Assembly (NCBI GenBank): GCA_023105745.1
Contig: JALGQZ010000011.1
Coordinates: forward strand, 31,804,612 to 31,868,611
Length of the DNA: 64,000 bases
Origin: Austropuccinia psidii
Taxonomy: Eukaryota; Basidiomycota; Pucciniomycetes; Pucciniales; Sphaerophragmiaceae
Direction: 5' to 3'
The notes beneath the pieces were generated by a model. That model was given only the letters and a program-made list of their open reading frames with translations. It did not search any database and was not told the origin of the DNA. A program made the translations under genes and the position numbers. This document shows positions 1 to 11,800 of this stretch, piece by piece. How positions within the stretch are numbered: position 1 is the stretch's first letter; each line of letters opens with the position of its first letter.

Positions 1-275
1 ATTTTTTTAAGTGATTAATGATATTATCAAGTCAGTCATTTAGCACCTTTTCTCTTTTCTATCTTTGCCTGTCAATGGATATTTGGTGGTCATATCCTTA
101 CTAATTCAATTGTTCATTTTGGCAGGTTGAAACATTGATTAAGGACCCACTTGGTTGGCTCTTTGGCCATTTGGATTTTCATTTCTGTTATTGCATCTGA
201 TCTTTGTACTTGTATTCTTCTTAAAGAAATTCCATTCTTGACTTTTATTTTCTTTATTCTTTTGGAGTCTTCCAA
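1..275. other. Unassigned sequence at window edge
   Basis: I see no retrotransposon protein match here. The stretch lies directly before the pol remnant that begins near 335. A short lysine-rich reading frame runs on the minus strand (114-359), but it has no family hallmark. It may be an insertion in, or a diverged part of, the element whose LTR starts at 781. Confidence 0.3.
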
Positions 276-653
276 GTGAGTTCCCTGATTGGTGTGTGCC
301 AGGCCACTCTTGTTTTTCTGTCCAAGAGCCCCTGTGACAGAGAATTCAAAAACAAACATCCAACCTTTCCTGTTAGTCTAGTAACACATTACACTTTAAG
401 TGATAAGGAGTTATTCCCTTTAAGAAATGAAACATCCTTAGAGGTACCTCCACTTGATCAAAGTGAAGAGAAAGAGGTACTCAAAATCTTGAAAAAATGA
501 AGACTTAGGGAAAAGATGAAAGAAAATACTTGGTCGGGTACAAATATCCACAACATGAAGATGAATGAATTTCAGCAGAAAAGATACCTGATTCCCAAAT
601 GTTTCTCAGAAGATTAAGACATGAGAGAAGACCAATTCCTCAATCAAACATTT
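276..653 (+). pseudogene. 3' end of decayed Ty3/gypsy pol (integrase tail and chromodomain)
   Basis: The translation contains [12 protein letters not shown] and DKELFPLRN, closely matching the end of the D1 polyprotein in this window (around 36940-37020). In the family this segment follows the integrase core and leads into a C-terminal chromodomain. Here the frame is broken: a TGA follows the lysine-rich run near 498, and the chromodomain part (about 505-650) is readable only with changes. It is followed by a polypurine tract and the LTR at 781, so it is the tail of that element. The rest lies left of the window. Confidence 0.75.
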
Positions 654-763
654 GAATTGTGTGCTTTACATACTTACATGTATAAGTTGAGAGGTGGGAC
701 AGTGGATGATAACCCCCCGAATTAACTTGGGGTATACTACTAAAGAAAATTGTAGTATAATTT

Positions 764-780
764 TTTTTGGTGGTAGGGAA
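764..780 (+). other. Polypurine tract of family E element
   Basis: A T-rich then purine-rich run ending GGTGGTAGGGAA sits directly against the LTR start. The same tract type lies before the D1 3' LTR (37366-37377). It would prime plus-strand DNA synthesis. Just upstream (about 712-733) CCCC and GGGG arms could form a hairpin, as in D1 and D2. Confidence 0.7.
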
Positions 781-2635
781 TGTCAGCCTGTGAGGTATAT
801 ATGACATACCCATAAGACCACAAATAGCTTTATATACAGCTTATTTAGTCTTGAACAGACTTTTCAGTTTAAATTAAAATACAAAATAACAAAAAATAAG
901 CATAACTTTTGTTTGGATAAACAAAATTATAATTATTATGTTCTTTTTGGATTCTACACCAGAAATAACCTAGGGTACACCCATAGGGTGTTATACCCAA
1001 AAATACTTATTTCTTAAGTTATTGGAAGATTTAAGAATCTAACAGTAATAATGTAGCTTTTTTAACATTTTTTAAAAATTTGTCAAATTTAAGCTTAAAT
1101 AAGCTTAAATTGAAAGTTCCATAAGGTTTATGCAAACTTACCAAAATTTTAGTTAAGATTGAGGTGTTGTGTATATTTACTGAATTGACTAAGGATTTGC
1201 CATATAGGATGCAAATCCTGTGTGAGCTCAATTTAACAGTGTTTAAGGCCATAGTATGGCTTTAAATAAATAAAAGGGCAAAATCCATTCAAAAAGGTGG
1301 AACAAAGGAAAAAGACCAAACAGAGCTGGGGTACCCAACTTTTTAGATCTGCAAGGATTCAATTAAGGTTTTCCGCCTGTATTGGAGGATTTTCAACCTT
1401 ATTTAACTTCAAGATTAGACTTTGATCCAACCTTAAAGTTTCAAATATTGTTATCCCAACCTGGACATGAATTTCAAGCTGCCAGAGGGTAAATTCCAAT
1501 ATTCAAGATTAAAATTAAAGTTTTTAGACCTGTCAAGGTTTAAATCAGCTTAAAAAGCTTAAATAAGCTCAAAAATTCAAATTTACAAGCATTAAACCAT
1601 TATAAAAAGTTAAGGTTTAGTGTGTATTGCTATTTTACATGGAAAAATAGCAATAACTTCAAAAACTCATTAAAAAGCCAAATCTTAATAGATTTGCTTG
1701 AAAATTTCACACAGCTTACAATTAAATGTTATCTGTGTATAAAATGAATTGTAAGTATCCTTTATAAACAGGGGTTACTAATAATTAGCCTGCAAAATTA
1801 CTCTTTTAATCTGCAGACATAAAAAGACTCTATTCATCACTGTTTTTGTCCATAAGCTCAATCCAATCCAATTATATTTAACATTTAAACAGCTAAAGTT
1901 TTATTATATATAAAATCTTATTATTAAAGTAATCCTTACGTTATTTTATTCTTTATTAATTTTAAATTAAAGAATTTAGATAATAGAATTCAGATTTTTT
2001 TTTTAATCACCAAAAAATATATTTTATTTTATAAAATTATTGTCTTTAAAATATCTTTTAAAATCCACAAATTCCTCTTAAAAAATTTTTAATCATATTT
2101 TTGATTATAGAAAGTTGTTTTATCTTTTAGAATATTTATTTCTGGAATCTTTTTAACTTATAATAACTGTTGTATTTGACTTATTTTATTAAATATATAT
2201 TATAAGTAAGTTTTCTCTAAAATTCTGTATATTTTTTATCAATTATTAGTTTTTTTATATAGAATTTTTCTATAAGAATGATTTCTGCACAGTGTTTGTT
2301 TTAATTCTGTTATAAAGAATGTTATTATATTATTTATAAGTGGTCAAATATCTATATTTTCCATATCTAATTGTCTCATTAAGATATTTACACTTCTTAT
2401 TGTTATAACTGTCAGTGACTATAACAATAATAGAATAATTATTATTTATTATAATCTTTCATATATTTTTTATTAATTATATTAAATAATAATAGTTAAA
2501 TTTATTCTTTAATATAATTATTTCTTAATAATTATATTCAATTTGTGGTTATAATATTATATTTTTCTACTGAGGACAGTCATAGTACTCTTGATATTGT
2601 TACTATTATCAAGAGTTTCATAGACAAACCTTACA
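781..2635 (+). repeat. LTR, family E (3' LTR)
   Basis: The LTR starts TGTCAGCCTGTGAGGTAT and ends in TTACA, giving TG...CA termini and 1855 bp. It follows a polypurine tract and pol tail, so it is a 3' LTR. Its first 278 bases match the LTR that starts at 63723. Its end (tag-tac-t...tttcatag...ttaca) matches the end of the D1 LTR, so the families are related. It was inserted into the copia remnant to its right; GGTCT at 2636-2640 would be one TSD copy. Confidence 0.85.
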
Positions 2636-5600
2636 GGTCTGGTAAATTGTACCAGGTATTTGAGTAGTTCAATTACTTTTTGATAGCTTAATGGGTGGAT
2701 TATTTCTTGAGTCGGTAGGTCTCTGAACAACTTGCAGTTTCCTGGTAGTGCGTTAGAAGTCAGGTGGGGGTTAGTGATTTTGAATACTTCCAGAATGTTG
2801 TTGATTAGTTTGTCTTGTGTGAGACTGATGTGCTTGTTGTGTTGAGTAATTCTGATTCCTAAGGTTTACTTTCTTTTCCCTATCTCTTCCATTTTGAAAA
2901 TATTGTGGATTTTAGTATTGATGTTTTTGTTCCATAATCCTCCAAAAATCAAACCATCTACATGTATGAATAGTGAAATGTGTTTGTCTTAATTGGTTGA
3001 CTAATACAGCCGGGGGTCAGTGTGCACTGCACTCAGGCAAATGGTTATTAATGTATTCTTAAGCTCTTTGTGCCAGAATTGGGGGCATTGCTTCAAACTG
3101 TAAAGGGATCAGTTCAGGAGAAAGTATTTGTTTGGTTTGTTTTTTTTATATCCTTCAAGTCTGAGAATTAAGAGGTCTTTGTTGGGTCTTCCAGTTAAGA
3201 ATGTGCACTTTATGTCCATTTGTTTAATGGTGAATCTGTCCAAGGGGTAGAGGGTGAGGAAGAGATGTAGTTAGGTAAATCCACCAGTGGGTGAAAAAAT
3301 GTCTTCATAGTCTATGCCCTCTTTCTTATGAAATTCTCAAACATTTTTCCATCTTCATCAGTCCTGCATTTGAAAACCCAGGTGGTGGATAATGGCTTTG
3401 TGTCTTCCTTTAACATAGGGGGGACCAAAATTGATGTTTTTCCATTTTTTCCAGTTCTTTTTGGATAGAATCCTCCCAGTGTTGGTGGAGGTCACTTTTC
3501 ATGGCTTGATGGAAGTCTTTTGGGCATTCTTTTTCCAGGAGTGAAACAGAATTTACAGAAATTCTTGGCCATTTTATTGATTCAATCACATTGCTGGAGT
3601 CTCCTAATTTTCCTAGTATTTATTTTGGTGGAGGTTTATTCTCTGGTACACACTCATATTGAGGAGATTTACCTTTGGGAGGAGTATTTGAGTCAGGTTC
3701 AGGGTCTGGTCTTGAGAGCATTGGTATATTTGTCTTGGGGCTGATTCTTTATGTAGAATTTTCTATTGAATCAGGTTCAGTGTCTTGTCTTGAGGGTGTT
3801 TTTGCACTTATTTCAAGGTTGATTCTTTCTGGAGAGTTTCTTTTCCCTTGTTTGGTGACTCTGGGGTTGGAGCTGGTAAGTGTCTGGTCTAGATCTGTGG
3901 TAAGTGAAAGATGGTGAGTTTCCTTGTTAGATGGGTCAGAGAGTTTTCTTGGAAACACATTTGGGATAAATTAAAAATTGTAAGTAATTTTAACATTACC
4001 TGTACACCTGTCCAAGATTTGGTATTCTTGGTGCCCCTTCTTGTACCCTAAAAAAATCCCTCCAAGTCCTTGGTCTGAGAATTTTCTTCTGATGAGGTCG
4101 TTAATGTAGTAGAAAGGACACCCAAAGGGTTGTAGGTGATGATAGATTGGGATTCTTTCAAACCATTTGTTAAAGGGTGTAGAGTGATCTAACAACCCTT
4201 TGGGGTGATATCTTCTAAGTAGGTTGCAGTTCTTATGTCTTTGGCCCAATACGACCGACTGAGGCCACAGTCCTTTAGCAGACATCTTGCTTTTATAATA
4301 GTAGTTTCATTTCCTTCTTCATAAAAGGGGTTTTGTTGAGGTGTGCATGGGGCTTTAGTAAGGTGGGTGATGCCTTCTTGTTGGAAAGGGCTGTTTAATC
4401 TTTTGTTTTTAAATTCACTTCCATCATGGGATAGGAAATTAGTAATCATTAAGCAGGATTGAATTTTGATCCAAGAAAAAGTTTTTTGCAGGAGAAAGCT
4501 GACTTGGGATTTGGATTTAACAAATAGGGTCCAGAAAAATTGTCTGAATCCATAAATCACTCTTAGGAACTACTTTTAGCCAAGTTTGGAAGGGGGTTTG
4601 ACAGGTCTGAATAATTCTATATGTAAGAATTGGAGTTTTTGTTGTGTTAGAGGGAAAGATACCTTGAAAGGGTATTTGTTTATTTTGAATAGGTTTCAAG
4701 AGTTGCATAAGATATTCTGGGTGTTGGCTTTTGTAAAGCTTTTGTTTAAAAATTCTGGGATGGGCAGCTGGTGGCTTGATTTAATGTAAGAGAGCTGTTT
4801 CAGTGGGAAACTGTGGTAAGGGAAAGTTCATTTTTGGTGCTGAATTCAAAATTTCCATATTTAAAGTTTCCTCGGACAGTTAGGCTGTTACTTTGGTCAA
4901 GTACTTGGAAGTCCTTATCTTTGCAGGATATTAATTTGTAAATCATTTTAAGGATTTGTCCTAGGCTGATTAAGCTATATATCAAATTTTCTACAGGTAG
5001 GAAATTGGATAGCTCTAAGAAGCAGTCAGAGAGTTCAATCTGGACTGTCCCATTTTTGGAGGCTAGGATTGTGGACCCATTGGCAAGCTCTATGGCTGGA
5101 GTCAAATTTGATATTTTGGTGAATGTATTAGGATTTTTGAATATGGAGGTTGTGGATCAAGAGTCAAGGATGATAGAGCTTTAGCTGTGATTTTTGGTGG
5201 AAGCTATGAGGGATTTGATTGGTTTTTGGAGGTTAGGGGATTATGCCATCTGAGGTAGTCTCCTTCTGGGTTTCTTCTTTTTGTTGATTTTTCTTGGTTT
5301 TGGAGTTAACTTTTGAGGCAATTAGTGCCTGATTGCTAGAGTTGTTGTTTTTATTGCTTGGCTATACAAACTTTCTCATAACTTCCCAGGTGTTGTCAAG
5401 GGAAGGAGACTTCTTTTCTACTTTTCATTTACTGATCCAGAATTCCATGGTTGTTTTGAATCTTTCAGGTATGTTGATAATGAACCTCTGTGAGGTCTTC
5501 TGGAGAGATAGTAAGGCCGGAAAATAGGGTGGGGAGGTGGAGTGTATTTTTAAGGATAAAAGACATTCAGTATTTTATTTGATAATCAAGAAGTTGTGTT

Positions 5601-5900
5601 GAGAATATTTTTCCAAGGTACATGGTTTGGGTTTGGATTGATTTTGTCTGGTAAAATTCTTGGGCAAGCTTCCATAATGTAGCTGGATCTTTTTTGGATT
5701 TGTTGTATGACTTATTATCAATTTCAAATGTGCATTTGATTTTGAGTAGGGAAGTGGCTTTTTGTTTTCTACAAGGCTCTAAATTATCATTTTCTGTGTC
5801 TGTGACAAGACCATAGTAGTTTTTGAGTGTTAGGATACCCTCCATTCTGGAGACCCATTCCAGGTAGTTTGTTGTTTTTTCTTAGTTCTAGGGAGAATTC
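2636..5900 (-). pseudogene. Decayed Ty1/copia gag-pol remnant
   Basis: Read on the minus strand, domains appear in copia order. A gag piece lies at 5567-5845 (ATLWKLAQEFYQTKS). A protease/pre-integrase piece follows at 4800-5105 (ELANGSTILA, then a leucine-rich end). The integrase is at about 4190-4700, with HDGSEFKN standing in for the usual DNGGEF and with TPQQNPFYEEGNE. The integrase-RT linker is at 3971-4285 and contains the diagnostic GIFLGY. RT traces run from about 3500 to 2640, including HVDGLIFGG where YVDD is expected. Frames are broken many times. The order integrase before RT separates it from the gypsy elements. The distal RT/RNase H and 3' LTR are cut off by the family E insertion at 2635. 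Confidence 0.8.
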
Positions 5901-5978
5901 TCCCATGTGTTGAGAGCTGGGTTTGGAGTTCTTCTCAGAGCTTCATTGGTCTCATAATCTTTAAGACAAACAGGACTT

Positions 5979-6224
5979 GGATCAGAAAGAAAGCAGGTCT
6001 TAGCCAATGGATCAGGGTGAGGAGCGAAGTAGGCATAATGAACCTAAAGGGAAAAGGGTAAAAACAGACAATGGGTTTAATTGCTTTAAGTGATACTAAT
6101 TATAAGTAGTGAATTATCAAGTAAAGTACCTTGGATTGGGAAGACAGGAGGTCTTAGCCAATGGATCAGGCTGAGGAGGGAAGTAGGCATGACTAACCTA
6201 AAGGGAAAGGGTTAAACACAGACA
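5979..6224. repeat. Pair of direct repeats (about 92 bp each)
   Basis: Segments 5979-6070 and 6133-6224 are near-identical direct repeats, both containing GGTCTTAGCCAATGGATCAG and then CCTAAAGGGAAA. A 62-bp spacer separates them. A shorter echo (ACAAGTATAGTAAA) recurs near 6418 and 6571. They lie at the 5' side of the minus-strand copia remnant and may be its leader or LTR remains. Confidence 0.55.
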
Positions 6225-7407
6225 AAGGAGATTCTGGATACAATATATTATGGGGTGAAATAGTCTAGTAGTGGTCAAAAGGGATAAAAATAATCCTGAA
6301 TTGATTATATCATAGTATTACATCACTTGGGTGTACGCGCTTAATGTATAACTAGTGTTTACCGTCCCTTCTTTTCTTTCAAACAGGACAAATAGGACGG
6401 GGGGACGAAAAACCTACAAGTATAGTAAATTAAACAACAAAAATTAAATCAATAAATTTAAACTAAGTAAAAGCAAGAATGAGGTACAAGAATTAAGACG
6501 CACCTTTAGGAAGGCAGGACTTCATAGTCTGAGCCAAACAGGAGAAATTGTAAATGGAGGACAACAAACATACAAGTATAGTAAAGAAAGAAACAACAAA
6601 TAAAGGATGATGAACTATTACAAGAATTATCGTCTCTTTATTTATATATAAAATGATGAATCTATTTACATAGGGGTTATGGGTTTTCCTTAGTGAGGAA
6701 AGAACTTCACAAGGACGGATATCCTGTCATAGCGGTTCATCTGATAGCTACAGTAAGTGAGTAATATAGGGGAAGAGTCCTTCTCCGGGATTTAGGGTGG
6801 GGAGAACTTATTTCTAAGACTATTCTTCATTTACAGCTGTTACAGTAAGTTTTTATCTACTTTGTTTGCTTTCATTTACCTTATATTTTATGGCTTTGGC
6901 TACTGTAAATGCTAATGTAATGCACCTTGCGATCTAAACTCTAACAGTACTAGACTGTTGAGTCGAATTATCTTGAATCACGGTAAGAACAGAACTTAAA
7001 GAACATCTTTAAACCAATCTTCAATGAGTATTATTTGCTTTCAATCAGCTCTGTAATCCCGAAATGCTACAGGTTCAAACTTCATATGATACAGATACTT
7101 CTGTGATGGTTAACTACTTGCTGATCATTCTTTCTGCCTCTCTCAATGTAATTATCAGAACTAGTTAAGATTTGTATGATTGCATTCTCGATAAGAGTTT
7201 ATCGAAGATTTAAAACAAGTTAGTATGTGGCCAGCATTGGTATCAGATATCAACAAAACACTAGGGAGATGATACAAAGAGTTGTGTCTGCTTTCAGTAG
7301 CGTCAACTTTTTCATATGCCTCTTCTCTACAAGATCTTTGTAATTCGCGTTTATGCTCTATTAATCAGATCAAAAATTTGAAGATTGAATGTTATTCAAC
7401 CTCATTA
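6225..7407. other. Noncoding stretch downstream of the secreted-protein gene
   Basis: I see no convincing ORF or retroelement domain. The base composition is less AT-skewed than the LTR tracts, suggesting host intergenic DNA, perhaps with copia LTR remains at the left end. Confidence 0.4.
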
Positions 7408-8047
7408 CTAAGGCTTTTTGGTACTTTCGGGCACAGCACAAAGGTCTTTGTACTTCTTTTGAGAGGCTTGTTTCTGCGTCAAAACTACCGTTATTGATTG
7501 GTCGCAGCAGAGTTTTATTGAAAATGTATCCTTTGGACAATGAGCTGGGTCCGATTGACTTTTGCTTGGTTTTGGAGGCGGCGTGGTAGGCTTATTGGGA
7601 GTGTGAATTTCTCTTCTCCATTTCTGCTTCCCTGCCACGGGTATTGCTGGGATTGCTGAAACATTCCAAATATGCACATTTGATCAGCCCAACTAACGGT
7701 GTCCGATTGTTTCTATTAAAAACTAAGCTGGATATGAGTGGAGAATAACGCTTACAATTATTCTTATTTATCAAGCTATCGTCACTTTTCGCGCAGATTG
7801 GAATTTTTTTCTCCAAAGCGCATTGGAATTTGTCACTATTGGAGCTTTCTGCAAGAGTTAAGTTTGCATTTGAAAGAAGCTCGGTGGTGTCAGCGTGCTC
7901 GTGATGATCATGCTCATGGTTGTGCTCCGGCACAGGTGTTGGAGGGGTAGTCTTTTGGGGATCAGAAGCAATGGTGAAAGCTGTTACCAACAGGAACGAA
8001 AAAGTCATGACCCTGAGGGTTAGGCTGTGAGCTTTCGAGTGCAACAT
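7408..8047 (-). CDS. Small secreted cysteine-containing protein, candidate effector (two exons)
   Basis: I do not recognise a named family. Exon 1 is 8047-7756 and exon 2 is 7655-7408. The intron (7755-7656, 100 nt) has donor GTAAGC, acceptor TTTCAG and a CTGAT-type branch site 28 nt upstream of the acceptor. Its length moves the reading from the exon-1 frame exactly into a second open frame, giving 179 residues. Residues 1-28 look like a signal peptide (hydrophobic MTFSFLLVTAFTIA at 14-27, with a possible internal start at Met14). Residues 41-51 are histidine/acid-rich (EHNHEHDHHEH). Six cysteines lie at 76, 85, 137, 147, 148 and 170, with the last four in a block ending KDLCAVP. A short secreted protein with paired cysteines beside transposons is typical of rust effector candidates, but the role is inference. 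Without splicing the first frame would give 151 residues. Confidence 0.65.
7656..7755 (-). other. Intron of the secreted-protein gene
   Basis: The donor is GTAAGC, the acceptor TTTCAG, and the branch-like motif GGGCTGATC lies 28 nt before the end. At 100 nt its phase joins two open frames exactly. A shorter alternative (GTTAGT at 7697 to the same acceptor, 42 nt) keeps one frame but leaves out the cysteine-rich second frame, so it is less attractive. Confidence 0.65.
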
Positions 8048-8279
8048 TTTGTCCGCGAATTTACTTCAATCGGTAGTGAGCCAAAAAAAAGAGCAACAGA
8101 TATTTTCTGCTTAGAAAAGATGGGGGTGAGAAGTGTTGATAAGGCTCAATAATATGTTTTGCTATCAAAGCCAACTATCTCAAGCGCTTCAAGAACTCTT
8201 AAGATAAATTCGAGACTAGACAGGCTGAGAAATTGTGTTGTGGTGGTCTGTGTGTTCCAGTTTTTGGAGTAGGCAATCT

Positions 8280-8288
8280 CTTTATATA
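8280..8288 (-). promoter_or_regulatory. Possible TATA box of the secreted-protein gene
   Basis: TATATAAAG on the minus strand lies 233 nt upstream of the ATG at 8047, with a pyrimidine-rich leader between. The position is plausible for a fungal promoter but rests on sequence alone. Confidence 0.3.
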
Positions 8289-8394
8289 GACAAGACCACA
8301 TCAGCAGCGTTTGGCTAAACCAACATGGGAATGAAACTAGCATTTGTCTTGTGCGCAGGCTTTGAGGTAAGGCTAAGGCCCGTAGGCATATCCC

Positions 8395-8850
8395 GAGAAC
8401 AAGATGCTTTCTTTTTTGGATGGGGCCCTTGGTTTGCGAAGGCGGACTGAAGAATCTAGGCAGCGTAACCTAAGACCCGAGTTTGATGGGATATACCGTC
8501 GCCGACTTGAGATCTGGCAACTAGCTCTCCTGCTGGCCTGACAGCCAAATAATCAATGAGCTGGCCTTGGAAGCTGTGCAGCTACGGAGCGTTCCGACCT
8601 GTGTCTCAACGTCTCCAGCTAAATAGGCTGCATGGATCGCAACAGACGACGGCGAATGGCCAACTTTCAGCTGCACAACGGACCTCCCGTCGGTATTGAA
8701 AAGGCGTGCCGACCGGCATCTGCACATCACTGAGTTTCCCGTCGGCCTGGATCCAGAGGGCTCCGGTTGGTGTGGCCCCCCAATTTGGGAAGCCCCCACC
8801 GAGGACCTCAAAACCACCACCAACCAACATTTAGGCAATCTTGATTGATG
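8395..8850 (-). other. GC-rich block, possible host exon(s)
   Basis: This block is clearly richer in G+C than anything around it and has the CpG-rich, mixed codon look of host coding DNA. Two overlapping minus-strand frames are open: 8606-8830 (glycine-rich start, then PTGALWIQADGKL) and 8521-8892 (ends IIWLSGQQES). Neither shows a family I can name. One frame may feed the other through an intron, or both may belong to a broken gene. It lies upstream of, and on the same strand as, the secreted-protein gene. Confidence 0.35.
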
Positions 8851-8892
8851 TAGGAGGTGTGTTGGAGGAATGCATTGTATGAAGGGTGTCAT

Positions 8893-11800
8893 CGCCTTGA
8901 TTGATAATTGTCAAATGTTTCTTGTTTAACTTTTATTAATATTGCTTTTTATGGAAAACAAAAGTTTTTTGAATCGAAATCCTTCGTTCATTTATTTACA
9001 CTAGATTTTCTTTAAAAAGATCATTTAATTGTTGTAATTTCTGCAAGAGAATTGTGATATGATGTTTATTGCTTTGGAACTTAATAAAAAATAGTAGCAG
9101 TAATAGGACTAGGACCAGACAGTAGTTAGCAAAAAGTCATTCGTGTACATTAATAGATAAAATAATGCACCTGTGTACAGCTATGTGAATTTATATATTA
9201 TATCCCCAATGATATAATCACACAGTACTAAGAACACGTCTAAGAGGACTAACACGGAGAGAAGATGAGTACTAAGATAAGCAGAACGATACAATTTAAA
9301 ACCAGCTACCTGATTGACAAATTGTCAGCTTTCTAACGTAACTACACTAATCACCTCACAGGTTATCCTGCCTTTATGTGAGAACCAACTACAGATCAAT
9401 TAATAATGTTCAAAGATGAGTGATCATGAGAGCCAGAAATTACCTCGATAACTCCTCCTGAATATCTAGTACTGGAAATGCTATTAGGAAACTATATGAT
9501 AAGAAAGTGAACAGAGCAACACGAAGAGACGCTGATGACCAAGAGTTTCTGTTGATCATCAGGCCCTTTTATCTAAGTAATATTCATCCCTGTTATTGAT
9601 CAATGTTGATAGTCCCCTGATATATCAACTCTGTCATTTATTCAGAGCTAAACATCTATCAGAGAGATGGGTAACGACCTTCCCTTCCGTAGATAATCAT
9701 TGCAAAGTCCCTTACTTCATAACAATTTCAATATGAAAAACTAATATTTTGATCCTTGTCGTCAACGTCATCTTGCCTTCGTTACTCTAACGAGGTGGAT
9801 CAACACGCCTGCATTCATCTTCTATTTAGATCCAACCCGGATTGCTGATTTCCAAACGACTGGCGGTGCTTTCAAAATTCCACCTGCAGCACTCACTTCT
9901 CTAACCTAAATCGTGCTAAGTGTTAGAGATCAAAACTAAACGAATGACATTGCGTTAATGAATGTAGCAATAGACAAGTTTTAATAAGAAAGGATTGTAC
10001 CTGAACGGTGGACTACAGATAGCTATGATAATAGAGGCAGTAGCAACGTAGGGTACAACAAGGAATTGATCTGCTTGAACAATAAAGAATTAGTCAACTT
10101 GGAAGTCGGAATCTATTGACTTCTGAGAAACAACAATACCTTAATCAAACAGGATTAAATAATAAATAGAGGTACGAAAAGTAGAGAAAAAGTAGAGAAT
10201 GAGAGACGATTTAAGGAAGAAAGGTGAGAATTTGGGCTCTGTTGCTAAAAATTCCCATTGGGTTGCCAGATCTAGCAACCCGATCCCTCCCCAAAATGCG
10301 CCACCAATATATAGCCATTTGATGGAATTTTTGAAGTGAGTTTATCCTGCATGCTTCATTATAGAAAGAGATGGGTTTCTCATAAAGGTTTGGTGGCCAA
10401 TTTTGGATTTCTAATTTGGCTAAGGCACTATGGACATATTGAATGGGGAATTATGGCAAATACGGGAAGTGATGCCCAGATTTTGTATTCTGCTCTCTAG
10501 CTTTGCAAAGGCTCTCAAGTGTTTCAATTGGTACTAATTTAGGTCCTTCATTTTCAATCGCTGCCTAAATATGTTCTGCACTTGACCACCCTCAACCATG
10601 TGAATGGGGCTTTCCTTAGATGACTTTCATTTAATAAATAATTTTCTCATCTTTCAATTTTTATTTGTTTTAATTCTGGAGCTTATTTAGTTTAATTATC
10701 TCTGTGAGGCTTGCAGGACTTGTATTTTGATTACTGATATGAGGTTGATGGAAATAAGAAAACTCCATTGCTTCAGCTTTCTCAGCGAGAAAAGAAATTA
10801 TTTCGTCTTTTGCAGAAAGGTTTTTCTTGACCTCTAATGTTAGCTGAGGAGTCAAACTAATACTTTTCTCATTTTATTGTGGTTTATGAACAATTTTTTT
10901 TTAATTCATTACTAAGGAGAGGAGAAAAATAATCAGTCTAAATGTTTCAAAAGACATGAAACTCAAGCAATCAAGAATAAGGAGGAATATTTTGAAAAAA
11001 AATGTTTATGAATATAAAAAGAAGCAGTATCAATTAGAAAAGTTTGCAACAAGAAAATTTGGGGGTAAACTTAATCATTATTTGAAAACAGAATGATCCT
11101 AAGTGGTAGGTGTGGATTGCAAAGGAATTTTTTTTGAATAAAATCTGAAATACCTTTGTGGTTGATTATGACGGTCCCCATTTGAAAAAATTCAAGCTAA
11201 TCGATGTTAAAAATTATCAGCTAATGTTCATTATCTTTGCATAAGAGAAGGGACTTAATTCAATAGAAGTAAAAGATGGTGTGTGTTGTGGATAGTAGTA
11301 TAATATATTTCATGTTACATTCACTTAAGTGGAGAAATATTTTCAAATAAATCATCTTATCCAAGCCCTCCAGTTTTTTCACAGGAAAGGATTGAATGCT
11401 TTTTATTTACATGAACCAAGGGAAGAAGTGAAAATGAATATGGCTGTTATTTGTAGCATAGCATTTGTGTAGATTAGACTCAGTACAGTACCTCAAAACA
11501 CGTAATAAACTAGTGCGCATGGTTACAAAAGAAACCTCAATATTAATTTGAGTTCTGAGAGTCACGCAGTAAGCATTTTCCTTCTAAGGATTTGATATAT
11601 ATATGTTGAGAAGACCTTGATTGCAATATATACCATTTTAAGAAATATAATAAAGAATTACTGAGACGACTCATATGTTCTTATATTATTCTATTTTTTA
11701 CAGTTCATATAACTTGATATTTCCCTAAAAAATCAACAATAGTTGGATTTGTCTTATTGCTAATACCATAAATATCATGAATAATTGATAGTTGTATTTT

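Noticed and set aside
5979..6224. CRISPR-like array
   Set aside because: Only two long units, imperfect, in a eukaryotic retroelement setting; nothing else in the window resembles an array.
7656..7697. 42-nt intron (GTTAGT...CAG) in the secreted-protein gene
   Set aside because: It keeps the first frame but misses the cysteine-rich second frame; the 100-nt intron with GTAAGC donor explains both frames.
10260..10321. LTR element with PBS in the gene-poor region
   Set aside because: Only an inverted repeat and a PBS-like string are visible; no LTR pair or coding match, so it is noted only as a possibility.
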